In this document: piece by piece, positions 12,341-24,010 of the stretch
Numbering within the stretch: the first letter of the stretch is position 1
How the letters are laid out: each line of letters starts with the position of its first letter
NCBI GenBank assembly: GCA_016584305.1
Contig: JACEEZ010003837.1
Span: forward strand, 312,823 to 376,822
Origin: Chionoecetes opilio
Lineage: Eukaryota > Arthropoda > Malacostraca > Decapoda > Majidae
Direction of reading: 5' to 3'
DNA length: 64,000 nt
Made by a program: the position numbers and the translations under genes
The notes under the pieces: model-generated
Databases searched by the model: none
Told to the model about the DNA's origin: nothing
Seen by the model: only the letters and a program-made list of their open reading frames with translations

Positions 12341-13101
12341 CCTCTACAGTGTGCCAGTACGTACACAGCTATTGTTACAAACTATTCTAATGTTGATTTC
12401 CATTTCGGCTTTTGTATATCCCCATAATTGTATCTTAAATAATTTGCCCCAGAAAAATAGTTGCAAGCCTGCAAATGTTGCCCCAACCTTTCCCTTATGT
12501 GTTAGTATAATGTACAGCATTCTATCAATCCATTACATGCACTGCTCCGGCAGTTTTCAACAAACTAAGTCATATACATCAATCTCATTAAAATAAATCA
12601 ATAATCTAAGTGTTCCCTGGGCCTTCCCTACAGTCCCCACACACAGGGATACAAGGTGTTATATCACGGCAAGGAGTCCCCACAGGAGGCTGCCACACAC
12701 AGCCACCCCAACACCCTCCCAACCAAGGGTAATATATATATACTCCACACCCACCCAACAGTCCACCTTGGGAGCGTGGGTGGACAGACACTCAAACACT
12801 CTCCCGTCATCACAACACACGCTGCTTTGTACAACACCTCCTGGGATAACACACACTTTGCCTTGGACATTAGAAGTATGAAACACTTTCCACCCGAATG
12901 GAAAAAATGTACAGTACTATTACAGTAACAGCTTGTCACCTTGTCATGGAATTGCCTTCCATAAAACGTTCTACCCCATATGATACAAAATACACTCACC
13001 TTTAAGTACAAAATGGCAGAGAATACAGCTACAGCAGCTCTTGAGAAGGGTTGTAGTAGTCGTGGACGTAAGTAGTTCCCCTAGTGGTGTGTAGCCAGGC
13101 G

Positions 13102-13113
13102 CACACACACACG

Positions 13114-13198
<85 letters not shown>

Positions 13199-13212
13199 CG
13201 GACACACACACA
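13102..13212. repeat. (CA)n microsatellite at the TTC39C stop codon
   Basis: An interrupted CA run of about 110 bp ends two bases from the TTC39C stop triplet, so the mature mRNA would begin its 3' UTR with a long GU-rich tract. Confidence 0.92.
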
Positions 13213-13214
13213 CC

Positions 13215-16200
13215 CTAGGGAAGACTTTTGAGGGCCGAGTGGACCCTGACAGTAAGGCGGTTCTCAAAGTCGTAACCCTGGTAGTTGTCTCGCACGTCCT
13301 CCAGACACTTCCGTCCCTCCTCCAGCGTCTGCCAAGGAAGGATTGCTGCCGTCAAAACATCAGCAGCCACGGAACATAAAAGGTGATCCAAATATATACA
13401 CTCCCATCAACTATTTTAAGGGAAACTAAAAAAAAAAATTGGGTCTCATGAAGATCCGCCAGCCCAGCTATTTTTGGGGTGTCCGATCTTCCTGTGGGTG
13501 AGAGTGGTTTGATAACCCAGTAAGGTTAGGTTGCGTAACCAATATCCAGGTTAAGTTAGTGAACTAGCGGGGAGTTCTCGGGGGCTGCAACCCCTGTTAG
13601 GCCACCCCAAAAATAGCTGGGCTGGCGGATCTTCATGAGATCCGATAAAAGTTGATCCAAATATACAACTCTAAATTCAGGCGACGATACGTAGCTACTA
13701 TTCCATACGTACGATACATATATGTACGTATATACGTACTATTCGACGATACGTCCCCCACTATTCTATTTGCTTAGTGCTCCCATCAACTATTTTGAGG
13801 GTGGCTAACAAAAAAATAATAATTTATCTCTACTTAAGTGTCTTTTATGACCCTGGCGTGGCCACCCTAGATCCCCCACCTGGTCTGAGGCGGCCAGCAG
13901 CAGACCCAGCTCGTAGAGGGCGAAGGCGGGCACACACAGCTCCTGGGTGTTGGCTTGGCCGTGCTGGACGCTGAGGCGCAGGTGGTGCTCGGTGTCCGGC
14001 GTGGGGCCGGCCAGGGTGTCCAGCAGGGCGGCCAGCAGGAGGTGCCGCAGCCCCTCTGCCTCACCACACGGCGCCATGCCACGCAGCTCTGCACCAACAC
14101 AGGGTGCATGTTCAACTATGTTACTTAAGATGTACTTTATTTATATATCACAAAAGGACTGGCCAAGGGCAAAAGAAAAGAGGTAACACAAAGCCCACTT
14201 AGTTGGCAGTCCCTATAAAGAAGACAGTAAGAGAATAAAAAAAGGGGGTGGGAAAATTTTGTTCGGGAGGTGTCTGTGCTCAACTTATGTTACTTAAGAT
14301 GTATTCACTAATTGGCTCCCACTAATTAGTGGCAGAAGACAGCACGAGATACAGCAATGCAATGGCCGGTGAGAGACCAAGACATTATTTCCCCCAAGCC
14401 TTTATCACATGTCTTCCTCTAAAGGGATGCAAGCCACGTTAGAGAATGACTGGTATTATAGTTACAAGGATGATGATGTCATAAGAACATAAGAACATTA
14501 GAAAATAAGGAGAATAGGGAGAATAGACAGTCAATAGATTGTCAGCGGGAATACACCGTTGCCTACCTTCCACCATTTGAAGGCGGTGCTGGGTTGAGCA
14601 TGAGGAGAGAGCATTCCAGAGGTAGAGCAGCTCATAGGCACGCAGCAGGCAGTATTCCCGGGGCACAGCGCCACTCTGGGACTGTTAGGGGCAAAGGCAG
14701 ACACGTGAGGGCAGGCACACACACACACATACTGAAGGCTATACTCAATGTAAGACGTAAGGCATCAATCAGGTAGTAGTAGTTATAGGTAGTAGGTAAT
14801 AGGTAGTCATAGGCAGGTAGGTATAGTCATAGGTAGTAGGGTCAAGTAGGTTATATATGAGGTGCCATCAAAAAATTAAAAAAATTAAAATTAAGGGGCA
14901 CCTTGAGGGCTCGGCGCAGCAGGAATGCCTCAAGGGCGTGGTTGGGGCGCCGCACCAGGCTGGGCACCTCCTGCAGCCCCGCCAGGCAGTCCTCCTCCCG
15001 CCCACAGGCGCCCAGGCACACTGACCCACACACAGGAGAAACACTACTTTACTACAGGAAAAACAGAGGCTCTATGGATGCAGTTCAGCCTCTGATTATA
15101 AGTGACATTCCTCATCAAAAAAATAGAATTGTTAAATGAAAGGGATATGCAGTGAAAACTGAAAAGAAAACATTGCCCCCTTCCCTGCACTCACCGGCGG
15201 AGATGTAGGCGTAGAAGCTCTTGGACCAGCGTGACTCCCTCTTGAGGTTGGTGAAGGCACCCTGGGCGGGGAGCCAGTTCAGCTGCAGCAGGTGGCACCA
15301 GGCCACCTCGTGCAGCGCCAGCAGCTGCAGCTCCCGCTGGGGGGTCACCTGCAGGGCCCCGCGGTAGGCCACCAGGGCCGTGCTGATGTCACCCTGAAGA
15401 CCAACCACCCACATGATAGATACATACACTCTTGTCTTATGTTTCCTTCTCCTGCATACAATCTCTTATACAATATCTCATGATATGTGGAATAGCCTGG
15501 ACAGTGAAATTATAGATGCCAAAAGTATTCATGTTTTTTAAAAGTAAGACATCAGTTGTCTAAATAATCCAACCAGCACACCCATCTATCCCCTGCGTCC
15601 CGGCCACCCACCTGCAGCCGGTGCACTCTGCCCCGGAAGAAGAGGAAGAGGGCGGCTTGGGAGTAGCTGTGCTGTGCCTCCTGCAGCAGCAGATGGGCCG
15701 CCTCCACCCCGGCCCTCACCTTGCCGCCGTCCAGGGCAAAGAACGGCCGCACGATGGTGTGGTACCACAGCAGCGTCAGGCTGTGTTAAGGGGAGCAGGG
15801 ATTACACGGACTGGCATATACCATAGCTAACAGTGTTATGGTATAAGCTGATGTAACACTAGGCTTCACTCCTGGCTACTGGCAACTCAGCCCCTTGCTA
15901 GTACCCAAGAGCTGAACTTTCCATTATATCTGTCTAAAAAAGAATGAAATTTGGATTAAGAATGACGCTGGATAGGAACTCTTCTTTTTTTATCTAATTT
16001 GTCTTGAATCGTCAGCCTTTAGCCATCTCTCTAAGCCATGACACACAGAGGTAGGCACACTCCCGAGGGTGAGGCACAGTAACGGGTGAGTAGGAACCAA
16101 GGATAATAAATATATATAAATCTCTCTATACTGTCCCTGGCAGGCACTCACGTGGCGAGGGGGGCGCGCATGTCGTGGGACTTGCGGGTGAACATGAGGG

Positions 16201-19200
16201 CGGAGAGGCCGGCCAGGCGGTCGCCCTGCATGCCCAGCACGTTGACCAGGCGCAGCAGGGAGGGCGGCAGCAGCGAGGTGCACAGCTGGAACAGGCCGTA
16301 GCCAAAGCTGACGGAGGCCATGAGGCGGGCCACCATGTCCGGGGGCAGCGGCCTGGGGGGCCACAGAGAGGAAACTACAATTAGCTGCTGCGGTCCACAC
16401 GATGACACCAGGCAGGCAAATAGTATAGTCCTTCCGTGGTACAAAGATTTCACTGTTCCCATTTCTAATTGTTACAAACTTGTTCTAGAAATACACATGT
16501 TTAGAACATAAGAACATAAGAATATAAGGAAGCTACAAGAGGCCGAGAGACCTACACGTGGTAGTTCCTGTTACCTAACACTACCTACATCCACCTTTCA
16601 TCCCCATCCATGAATTTATCTAGCCTCCCTTTAAAGCTCTCTAATGACTCCGCACTAACTACCTGATGACTGAGTCCATTCCAATCATTTACCACCCTAT
16701 TTGTGAACCAGTTTTTCCCTATTTCTTTTCTAAATCTACACTTTTCCAGCTTGAATCCGTTACTTCTTGTTCTACCCTGGTTAATAGCTGTAAGAACTTT
16801 TCCTACCTCTCCTTTATTAAATCCCTTTATTCACTTAAAAACTTCTATCAAAGTGTTTACAAATCCTGTCACTGTTCACTGTTCCCCCTGTGAGGCAGTG
16901 GAGTCCCATGCTGCGCCACCCTCCCACAAGCCTCACTTCTTGGCATGGTGTTTGTGGTTGCCGTTGAGAAAGCCCTTCAGGTTAGGCACAGACTTGGAGA
17001 GGGAGAGGCGCAGGCCGGTGCCGGAGTGTGGGGCGGGGGCGTCCTCCTCCGGGGCGGGACCGGGCACCCCCGTGGACCCCACCGACCAGGACCCGGGACT
17101 CTGCAGGTCACAGCTGGACTGCAGGGAGCCGGGAGAGTCATCCCCGGGACTCACTGAAAGGATAACACTACATAAACATTGCCTGGCTGGGGCAGACAAA
17201 CAGCATAATACTGAGAGATAAGTCAGGGATCAAACAAAGGCTTCTTGATTTGTCACACATAGCTATTGTCAATATCAAGGCACCTGCCTTTTACACAATT
17301 TGTGCCCTTTGCTTAGACGCCTGAACACTTACTTGAGTTCATATCCCTTATATGAAATACGTATACTGAATATAGATTTGTGAGTCAAAAAAGGTAAGGG
17401 CATGCAGTGAGAGGATTGATCATAAGACTGGCATAGTTTAGTTGACAAAGGTAAAGAACATAGGAAAATAAGGAAGCTACAAGAGGCCGGGAGACCTACA
17501 CGTGGTAGTTCCTGTTTCATTCATTCTAAAGAATAGAAGACTCTGGAAAGGAATGACATTATTAAGCAGACAAGGAAAGATGAAAGAAAAAATCAAAGAA
17601 AAGAATGAATGGAATGTGCCTGATATCAGCAAGGGTTGGTGGTGATGGTGCAGGCAGTGGGGGTGGTGATGGTGCAGGCAGTGGGGGTGGTGATGGTGCA
17701 GGCAGTGGGGGTGGTGATGGTGCAGGCAGTGGGGGGGGTGATGGTGCAGGCAGTGGGGGTGGTGATGCGGGCAATGAAGGTGATGGTGGTGGTGGTGGTG
17801 TTGGTGGTGGTGATGGCATTGGTGGTGCACTCACTGGGCACGTCCTGGGCCTCGCCGAAGGTGTGTCTGTACATCCTCTTCACCTTGACGTAGGAGTGTT
17901 CGTACACCTTCCAGGCCTTGCGCAGCACCCACCCGCCCTTCACGTAGGAGCCAATCTCCTGCTGCAGGAAGGTGAGGATGGCCAGCAGCACCTGGCAGTC
18001 GGCCAACACCACCTGCTGCTCCAGCTGCGACCCAGGCTCATCGCCCTGGCAGGGGCACCAACAACACTCTGTTAGTCTTTCCACATCACACACTCTCAAG
18101 TGTTCATAAACATATTATAGGTACTGTCCATCAGGCAAGATCAAAGCTTAAGATCAAACACACTCTATCAACCATGCAAACCACTGCCATCAAACACACT
18201 CTATCAACCATGCAAACCACTGCCATCAAACATTAACCAAAGCAACTCCCCAGGAACTACCTCGTGCAGGTCTCGCGGCCTATTGTACCTTCCTTATTTT
18301 CTTGTGTTCTTATGTAACCAATACATTACATTGACTTGAGCATCAGTTTGAAAAGAGTGTTATGTATATCAGTTGTTCTCTTTAATGTTTTATTAACTTT
18401 TTGTGTGGTAGGTGTTGTGTGTGTCAAGGCCTTTGTCTTCATGGTGGGGAGTCCTGCCGTGAGGGAGGGAGGGGAGGAGAGTCACCTGGTCGTGGCCGTT
18501 CCTGCCGCCCAGCACAATGTTCCTGACGGAGGAGAGCCAGCCGTCGCCGCCACCGCCACAGCGCCGCTCCATGCTGCGCAGCGTCTCCATGCTGTGGCTC
18601 ACCTTCTCCTCCTCAAAGGACATCACAGCATTCTGAGGCATAGCAAAACATCAAGGATATTATCTTGATATTCATAACTGACACTTCTGTAACCCCAGTG
18701 GTTGACTATAATGATATAATCCATGAAGAGCTTTCCTCCATCCCCTGTCCCGCCCTGAGTTACCATGAAGGTGAGGCAGCAGTGAGTTACCATGGCCCTA
18801 GCAGTGAGTTACCATGAAGGTGAAGTAGCAGTGACCCATGGCCCTAGCTGTAAGTTACCATGAAGGTGAGGTAGCAGTGACCCATGGCCCTAGCAGTGAG
18901 TTACCATGAAGGTGAGGTAGCAGTACCCATGGCCCTAGCAGTGAGTTACCATGAAGGTGAAGTAGCAGTGACCCATGGCCCTAGCAGTAAGTTACCATGA
19001 AGGTGAAGTAGCAGTAAGTTACCATGAAGGTGAGGTAGAAGTGACCCATGGCCCTAGCAGTGAGTTACCATGAAGGTGAAGTAGCAGTGACCCATGGCCC
19101 TAGCAGTGAGTTACCATGAAGGTGAAGTAGCAGTGACCCATGGCCCTAGCAGTGAGTTACCATGCCCCCCCTGAGTTACCATGGCCCTAGCAGTAAGTTA

Positions 19201-19638
19201 CCATGAAGTTGAAGTAGCAGTGACCCATGGCCCTAGCAGTGAGTTACCATGCCCCCCCCCTGAGTTACCATGGCCCTAGCAGTAAGTTACCATGAAGGTG
19301 AAGTAGCAGTGACCCATGGCCCTAGCAGTGAGTTACCATGGCCCTAGCAGTGACCCATGGCCCTAGCAGTGAGTTACCATGAAGGTGAGGTAGCAGTAGC
19401 CCATGGCCATGTGCAGGTTGTCGTGGGTGTGGTGGCGGAACAGTTCCTCCGCCTCGGTGACCCGGTTGTTCAGCATCAGCTGGATGCCGTCCCGCGCCAG
19501 CCGTGTGTACTCCTCCGGCCCCAGACACCGCCCCTTGCTGGCCTCCCCGCTAACCTCCTCCTCGCCCCCTCCGCCATTCCCTCCTCCGCCCTTCCCGTCT
19601 CCTCCGCTGGTGTCGCTGGTGCCGCCCGCTGAGCACAT
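13215..19638 (-). CDS. TTC39C: Tetratricopeptide repeat protein 39C, 11 coding exons
   Basis: Exons in transcript order: 19638-19378, 18632-18486, 18045-17835, 17153-16937, 16352-16152, 15780-15612, 15393-15195, 15020-14902, 14681-14567, 14088-13880, 13328-13215. All junctions are AG/GT, phases agree and the total is 1962 nt (653 residues plus TAG). Exon 1 carries a Gly-rich leader, then DGIQLMLNNRVTEAEELF. Later exons show [77 protein letters not shown] and a closing GYDFENRLTVRVHSALKSLP. These match TTC39C block for block. The family is a TPR-type alpha-solenoid (Iml2/TTC39) of poorly defined cellular role. It is longer than the roughly 580-residue vertebrate protein because of the N-terminal Gly-rich and exon 4 Pro/Ser-rich stretches. 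The ATG lies 2 nt inside exon 1, so an upstream exon exists. The exon 8 donor (GTGCCC) is weak. Confidence 0.93.
13442..13643. mobile_element. Foldback MITE with 41-bp inverted ends, copy 1
   Basis: The end motifs CATGAAGATCCGCCAGCCCA and its inverse TGGGCTGGCGGATCTTCATG form long terminal inverted repeats around a core of about 120 bp. It lies in the last intron of TTC39C. A near-identical copy is in TADA3 intron 3 (33867-34069). Imperfect GATCCAAATATA repeats lie outside both ends (about 13385 and 13653). Confidence 0.8.
14477..14512 (-). mobile_element. CR1-like LINE tail remnant
   Basis: ATAAGAACATAAGAACATTAG plus AAAATAAGG matches only the octamer-repeat tail of the LINE at 43114. It lies in TTC39C intron 9, close to exon 9. 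Confidence 0.5.
16504..16853 (-). mobile_element. CR1-like LINE, 5'-truncated 3' fragment
   Basis: The roughly 350-bp stretch is collinear with 43116-43461: an AGAACATAAGAACATAAG tail, then GGAAGCTACAAGAGGCCGAG and the end of the reverse transcriptase frame. It lies in TTC39C intron 4, in the gene's own orientation, and carries frame-breaking changes. Confidence 0.85.
17453..17516 (-). mobile_element. CR1-like LINE tail fragment
   Basis: AAGAACATAGGAAAATAAGG then AGCTACAAGAGGCCGGGAGA and TGGTAGTTCCTGTT match the 3' end of the same LINE family. It lies in TTC39C intron 3. Confidence 0.72.
17636..17800. repeat. 24-bp minisatellite in TTC39C intron 3
   Basis: The unit GGTGATGGTGCAGGCAGTGG plus GGGT repeats about 6 times, about 35 bp downstream (in transcript direction) of the exon 3 donor. 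Unlike the exon 1 array it does not clearly copy the splice site. Confidence 0.9.
18249..18316 (+). mobile_element. CR1-like LINE tail fragment, opposite orientation
   Basis: AGGAACTACCTCGTGCAGGT, CTCGCGGCCTATTGTACC and TTATTTTCTTGTGTTCTTAT are the reverse complement of the LINE 3' end at 43114. It is in TTC39C intron 2, antisense to the gene. Confidence 0.68.
18755..19377 (-). repeat. 46-bp minisatellite made of copies of the TTC39C exon 1 donor
   Basis: The array begins at the exon 1 donor (19378/19377) and fills most of intron 1. Read on the gene strand, the full unit is CACTGCTACTTCACCTTCATG, then GTAACTCACTGCTAGGGCC and an ATGGGT linker, so it includes the last 20 or so exon bases and the first intron bases. 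I count 17 further GTAACT/GTAACTT donors besides the real one, 11 of them with the full CTTCATG-type exon end. Shorter units carry GCCATG or GGGCATG before the donor. Confidence 0.9.
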
Positions 19639-19733
19639 GCCTGCAGGTGTGTGTGCGTCTGCCTGCCTGCCCTCACCCCATCATTCATCCTGGAAGAAGG
19701 AGGAAGAGAGCACACGGTCAATCATCCTCTCAG

Positions 19734-20126
19734 ATACACCCAACATAGGGTTAATCTTTGCCCCACACACCCAACATAGGGTTAATCTTTGCCCCACACA
19801 CTCAACATAGGGTTAATCTTTGCTCCACACACCCAACATAGGGTTAATCTTTGCCCCACACACCCAACATAGGGTTAATCTTTGCTCCACACACCCAACA
19901 TAGGGTTAATCTTTGCCCCACACACCCAACATAGGGTTAATCTTTGCCCCACACACTCAACATAGGGTTAATCTTTGCTCCACACACCCAACATAGGGTT
20001 AATCTTTGCCCCACACACCCAACATAGGGTTAATCTTTGCCCCACACACTCAACATAGGGTTAATCTTTGCCCCACACACCCAACATAGGGTTAATCTTT
20101 GCCCCACACACCCAACATAGGGTTAA
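19734..20126. repeat. 31-bp minisatellite, 13 copies
   Basis: The unit is CAACATAGGGTTAATCTTTG plus CYCCACACACC. Unit starts at 19741 through 20113 are spaced at 31 bp. It lies just upstream of TTC39C coding exon 1. The only common difference is GCCCC versus GCTCC. Confidence 0.93.
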
Positions 20127-20424
20127 CCTATTAATTCTCCTTCTATTCAATTTATGGGTACATTAGGATCTGATTAAGGCTTGATAAATGGACACCTGGA
20201 TATTATACAACATATTTTGTGAGCCAATCAAATAGTAGGCAATAATATGTCTGCATCAGTAATTACCATACCAATCTCTTATAGCATACAATCAGCTCAG
20301 AAACACCTCATATACAGTACAAGTAATGAGCTTGAATTATACAAGTCTCCTTCCTCCCAACGTGGTTCACTCACACGAGACGCATGGGAAATGTCATCTC
20401 TGTGCTAGCCTGACAGTGACAGAG

Positions 20425-20668
20425 CCCATGGCCCGTACCGAGAGTCGTGATGAAGGTCGAGCGACGAACGACGAACGACCGAGGAAGGTTACCATAAAAG
20501 GGATATTTTTTGGAACGTAGAGCAGCGATGACGGTCGGGTACCCGTGTCTTCGTGCCCACCTTCGTCGCTGCTCTTCGTTCCGAAAAATATCCCTTTTAT
20601 GGTAACCTTCCTCAGTCAACGAAGGTCGTCGCTCAACCTTCATCACGACTCTCGGTACGGGCCCATGA
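20425..20668. mobile_element. Foldback element with about 110-bp inverted arms
   Basis: The left arm reads GCCCGTACCGAGAGTCGTGA, ATGAAGGT, GGAAGGTTACCATAAAAGGG and GCAGCGATGACGG. The right arm is its inverse, ending ACTCTCGGTACGGGC. The loop is only about 30 bp. Arm identity is high with scattered differences. No transposase is present and no clear target duplication could be assigned. Confidence 0.82.
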
Positions 20669-21487
20669 CTCCACTGTACCCTCCCTGAGACTGTCATGCT
20701 GCCTGCCTGCATGGCCCCATCACCACCGCCCCTGTCACCCTAACACTGCAGTTTAATACAATACTCCCTATTGACCAATACTTTCCTGACCTATACAGAG
20801 GGGCCTTCACACCCCCAGACTTTATACCCCTCCCTCTCTTGTCATTATTCATATGCGACGGCTGATGTTGGGGTTAGAACAACTGCAAATGGTCAGATCT
20901 ACATGTTGAGGACGGCTACAAGTATATAAGTGCTTGGTATTGTATAAAATTAAAGGTATCAAAGGTAAACTGCACTAGAACCAAAATATCACAAAAAATA
21001 ATGTGCCCAAAGATTAAAGAGTCCACAGTTCTCCTAAACACAGCAAATCATGACCGTGTGACAGTGTGACATGTAGCTACAAATAAGGGAAATACATTTA
21101 TAAAAGCGACAGTTTCATAAGCATTACTCACTGGCTGCTGCATATCACAGACACACTCGCCTTGTCACTGGCCAGCCTGCATAACACTGCCCTTCCTCCC
21201 CTCCCTCCCCCTCACCAGGCCAATGTATAGGCCGAGAGGTCATTAGAAAGTGACAGTAAATATCCATGCAGCGTTTAAAGCACGCACACCCATCACTGTA
21301 GTATTCTGCGTCACAATGTATGTCAAAATGTATCATATTGCACGCGACACATGGAGGAATGGGTAATAATCGATGTATGTCATGATCATGTTGTTGTGGC
21401 CGTGTTCCCGTCAGCGAGGTAACCGTACACCACACACTACACACTACACACACACACACAGCCAGGGCACGGGGCACGGGGGTTACC

Positions 21488-21657
21488 TGGTGCAGCATCA
21501 CTGGGGCACAGGGCAGCGGTGGGCAGGGGTGCAGGGGCAGGGGGCGCCAGGCTAGGGGCTGGCAGGGGCAGGGGCGCCGCGTCGTCTGCTGCCTGGACAG
21601 CTGTTTTTGCCTCAGGTGCTGCTACTGTCAGCTGTTTTTGCCTCAGGAGGCTCAGGT
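21488..21657 (-). other. Candidate upstream TTC39C exon (5' UTR or coding)
   Basis: On the minus strand a consensus donor CCAG/GTAACC sits at 21487/21486. If joined to the acceptor before TTC39C exon 1 it gives an in-phase GGC then ATG. The frame is open for about 57 codons (Ala/Pro-rich) back to a TAG near 21657, and no in-frame ATG is visible. It may therefore be 5' UTR, or coding with a further exon upstream. It includes a short tandem repeat, CTGACAGTAGCAGCACCTGA. Confidence 0.25.
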
Positions 21658-21779
21658 GCTGCTACTGTCAGCTGCTACTGTCACTGCCACTCGCTTCCTG
21701 CTGCTCCCTACTCACCATCATCATAATGTACCTTGCATCTTCACTTCCTTTTCTGATTATCCATTGCCGCCTTCGATAA

Positions 21780-22410
21780 CACTACCTAGAAAATAATATA
21801 TGAGGTTATTTGGGCCAAGTAGATGTTTGAGGAATATTTGCGTCACCCAGTGTTCCACCTTGTCGTGTAGTATAAGTAGGCCGCAGTTATGTAGCTTCCC
21901 TAGTTAAAATGTGAGAATAAACCCACATATGAATAAAATAAATAAAGACAGTACGTTGCTACAGGCAGGCTGCTACGGTAGCTGTCTGCCCCCCCATTAT
22001 AACTCTCATGCATTACCTACGGTACCTGCCATGTGGGTACCGCTCTCCTGCCAACACAGCAGCTTGACCTCAGTGTGGTAGAATATGGGAGACTTTCAGT
22101 GACCGTCACACTACCCTCACTTTTCGCAATGCAGCACTCATGATCTAGGAAATACAAGCATATATCTTTGTGATCATCATTAATAGGCACTGTTATAAGC
22201 AGATCGAGAGACAAGCAATGGCATAGCCAACCTCAATCAATGGGAGGGACGCCAAGACGTAGGGAAGTACTAGTAGACGAAGTACTACGTAGTTGACGTA
22301 CCTTGCATATACCCACCAGATTAAGTTAGATGCCTAGTCCAATCTACGGAGTAAATGAAATTTGGCAAGGCATTACCGCAGAATTTCAGCCACTTTTTGT
22401 TCGATGCCTA
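21780..22410. other. Gene-free stretch upstream of TTC39C
   Basis: No gene or bounded element is recognisable. The segment 22329-22400 (CCAATCTACGGAGTAAATGA, GGCAAGGCATTACCGCAGA) has a diverged copy on the far side of the hAT complex at 29162-29235. Confidence 0.4.
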
Positions 22411-22412
22411 GA

Positions 22413-23085
22413 CCCTACCGTAGATAACAGTGAAGTCGCCAGTTCTACGTTTCTTTGTTATTTACAGACGTGTGGTGGCGTTAATAGTTACATTTGTACA
22501 TCCATGATTTCAGAAAAGTTAGAAGGGTCTATCTGGAAAGTTTGTGTCATTTTGTGTCTTATTCTGTGTCATATTAGGGCTATAAATGAACAAATGACAA
22601 AAATAAAACCGAGTGGCGACCTCACTATACCTACTACAGTAAAGTCGCCAGCTAGTATTTTAACCCAACAGTTGAGTCGCCACTCTGAGGAATTCAGGGA
22701 AATTAGAGGTAAAGTAAAACAAGTCTCTATATATATTAGCTGCGGAAGATGCTTGGATATATAAAAATTCCTCTGCCAACGTGAAAATAAATTATATTCA
22801 AGTTTGAAAGATCTGGCAAGTCTGTGTCTTGTCGCCCGAAAAGCTACTGTTTACTGTCTGTCATCGCGCGAAGAAAAACGTGAGAAGCAAAATGCTCAAC
22901 AGTTATATTTGCAGATACAAAGCATAAAACAACGCTCAAACAGGGTAGATTATACAGCCATGATATAAACTACTGTGTAACATCTTCAGTGGCACATAAA
23001 AATCAGTAGTAATGCTATAATTCGTAATATTTGGCGCCTAGCGACTTCACTGCAGGTGGCGACTTCACTGTTATCTACGGTAGGA
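22413..23085. mobile_element. DNA-transposon-like element with 27-bp inverted ends
   Basis: The ends CCTACCGTAGATAACAGTGA then AGTCGCC (left) and GGCGACTTCACTGTTATCTA then CGGTAGG (right) are perfect inverted repeats. GTCGCC motifs recur inside (near 22613 and 22646). The stretch 22475-22540 (ACATCCATGATTTCAGAAAA, GTTAGAAGGG, CTATCTGGA) is shared with 50069-50135. No transposase is recognised; the 144-codon frame at 22330-22764 crosses the element boundary and looks fortuitous. Confidence 0.62.
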
Positions 23086-24010
23086 CTCAGTGGTTCTCAA
23101 CCTGGGGGGCCATGGCCCCCAAGCAGGCCATGGCAAGAATTTAAGGGGGCCATGGTGGGCTGTTGCAAATTATACATTTCTAAATAATGTTAGGAATCTG
23201 AATAAAAAAAAAAAACTTGCATCACTGTCCTGGCAAAGAAAATTTTCTTGTTTTATTAATTAATTGATTAATCATTAAGTTGACAAAAAAAATTGTTACA
23301 TAATATTGTTACGAATGTGTGTGTACGTGTGTATGTATGTATGTGTGCGAAATTGTAATTGTTTGTGCAGTGTAGGTGTAATAGAAAACGCGGAGGAGAA
23401 CGAACGCGTATGAGACGGGTGAGAGACACGGGCGGTGAGTGAGGGTGAGTCACCGGGAGACAGAGGGAGAGAGGCGATCGAATGATCTCAGTGTGGCCTG
23501 GGATATCATCACGTAAACATGTGGGTATAATTGATTCTGAACCATATACTGTGTTACTTATTTTGTTCGACAATTATAAATGCGGTCGCTGTTTTTCGTG
23601 TGTGAAATATTTCTTATTTTTTGGTATCATTGTTTTTCATGCTCATTCCCTACTTAGGTGTTCCTGCTTTTTTTTTTTTAGTGCTAATATTGATGTGACT
23701 CGCTATTCTTCTTATTATTTCAATTGGGGCAGTGCTTGTCAAAGGAGGCGTGTTCTTGCTGTAGAAAGTACATTTCAGCTTGCTAGCTTGAGTGTGAATG
23801 TTTATCATCTTTACTCTCTCTGTGTGTATGTTTGTGTATGACTGTGTGTGTGCTTAATTTGTGAGTCCATGGATGTGTTATGTATGTGGATATTTGTGTG
23901 TTTGTCATTTTATCACTTGTCCTATTTATCTGTCCTTCATTATCATTCTTTTGTCTTATCACTTAATGTTTGTTGTGATGTTCTGTCTTCTTTATTTTCC
24001 GTAGATTTGC

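Larger units (their letters stand above)
11844..13214. other. Region downstream of TTC39C, possibly including its 3' UTR
   Basis: No protein gene is supported. It contains long CA tracts at 12281-12339 and 13102-13212. The second directly abuts the TTC39C stop codon and would lie at the start of the 3' UTR. Reverse-strand AATAAA motifs occur only far away (for example near 12008), so no poly(A) site is called. Confidence 0.45.

Noticed and set aside
17477..18099. Gly-, Pro- and His-rich frames on both strands
   Set aside because: They come from the 24-bp intronic repeat. The part that is real coding sequence is TTC39C exon 3 in its own frame.
20371..20712. 113-codon minus frame over the foldback
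   Set aside because: Both arms translate to related peptides because they are inverted copies; no protein family is evident.
22330..22764. 144-codon plus-strand frame
   Set aside because: It crosses the inverted-repeat boundary of a transposon-like element and shows no domain. Composition is not coding-like.
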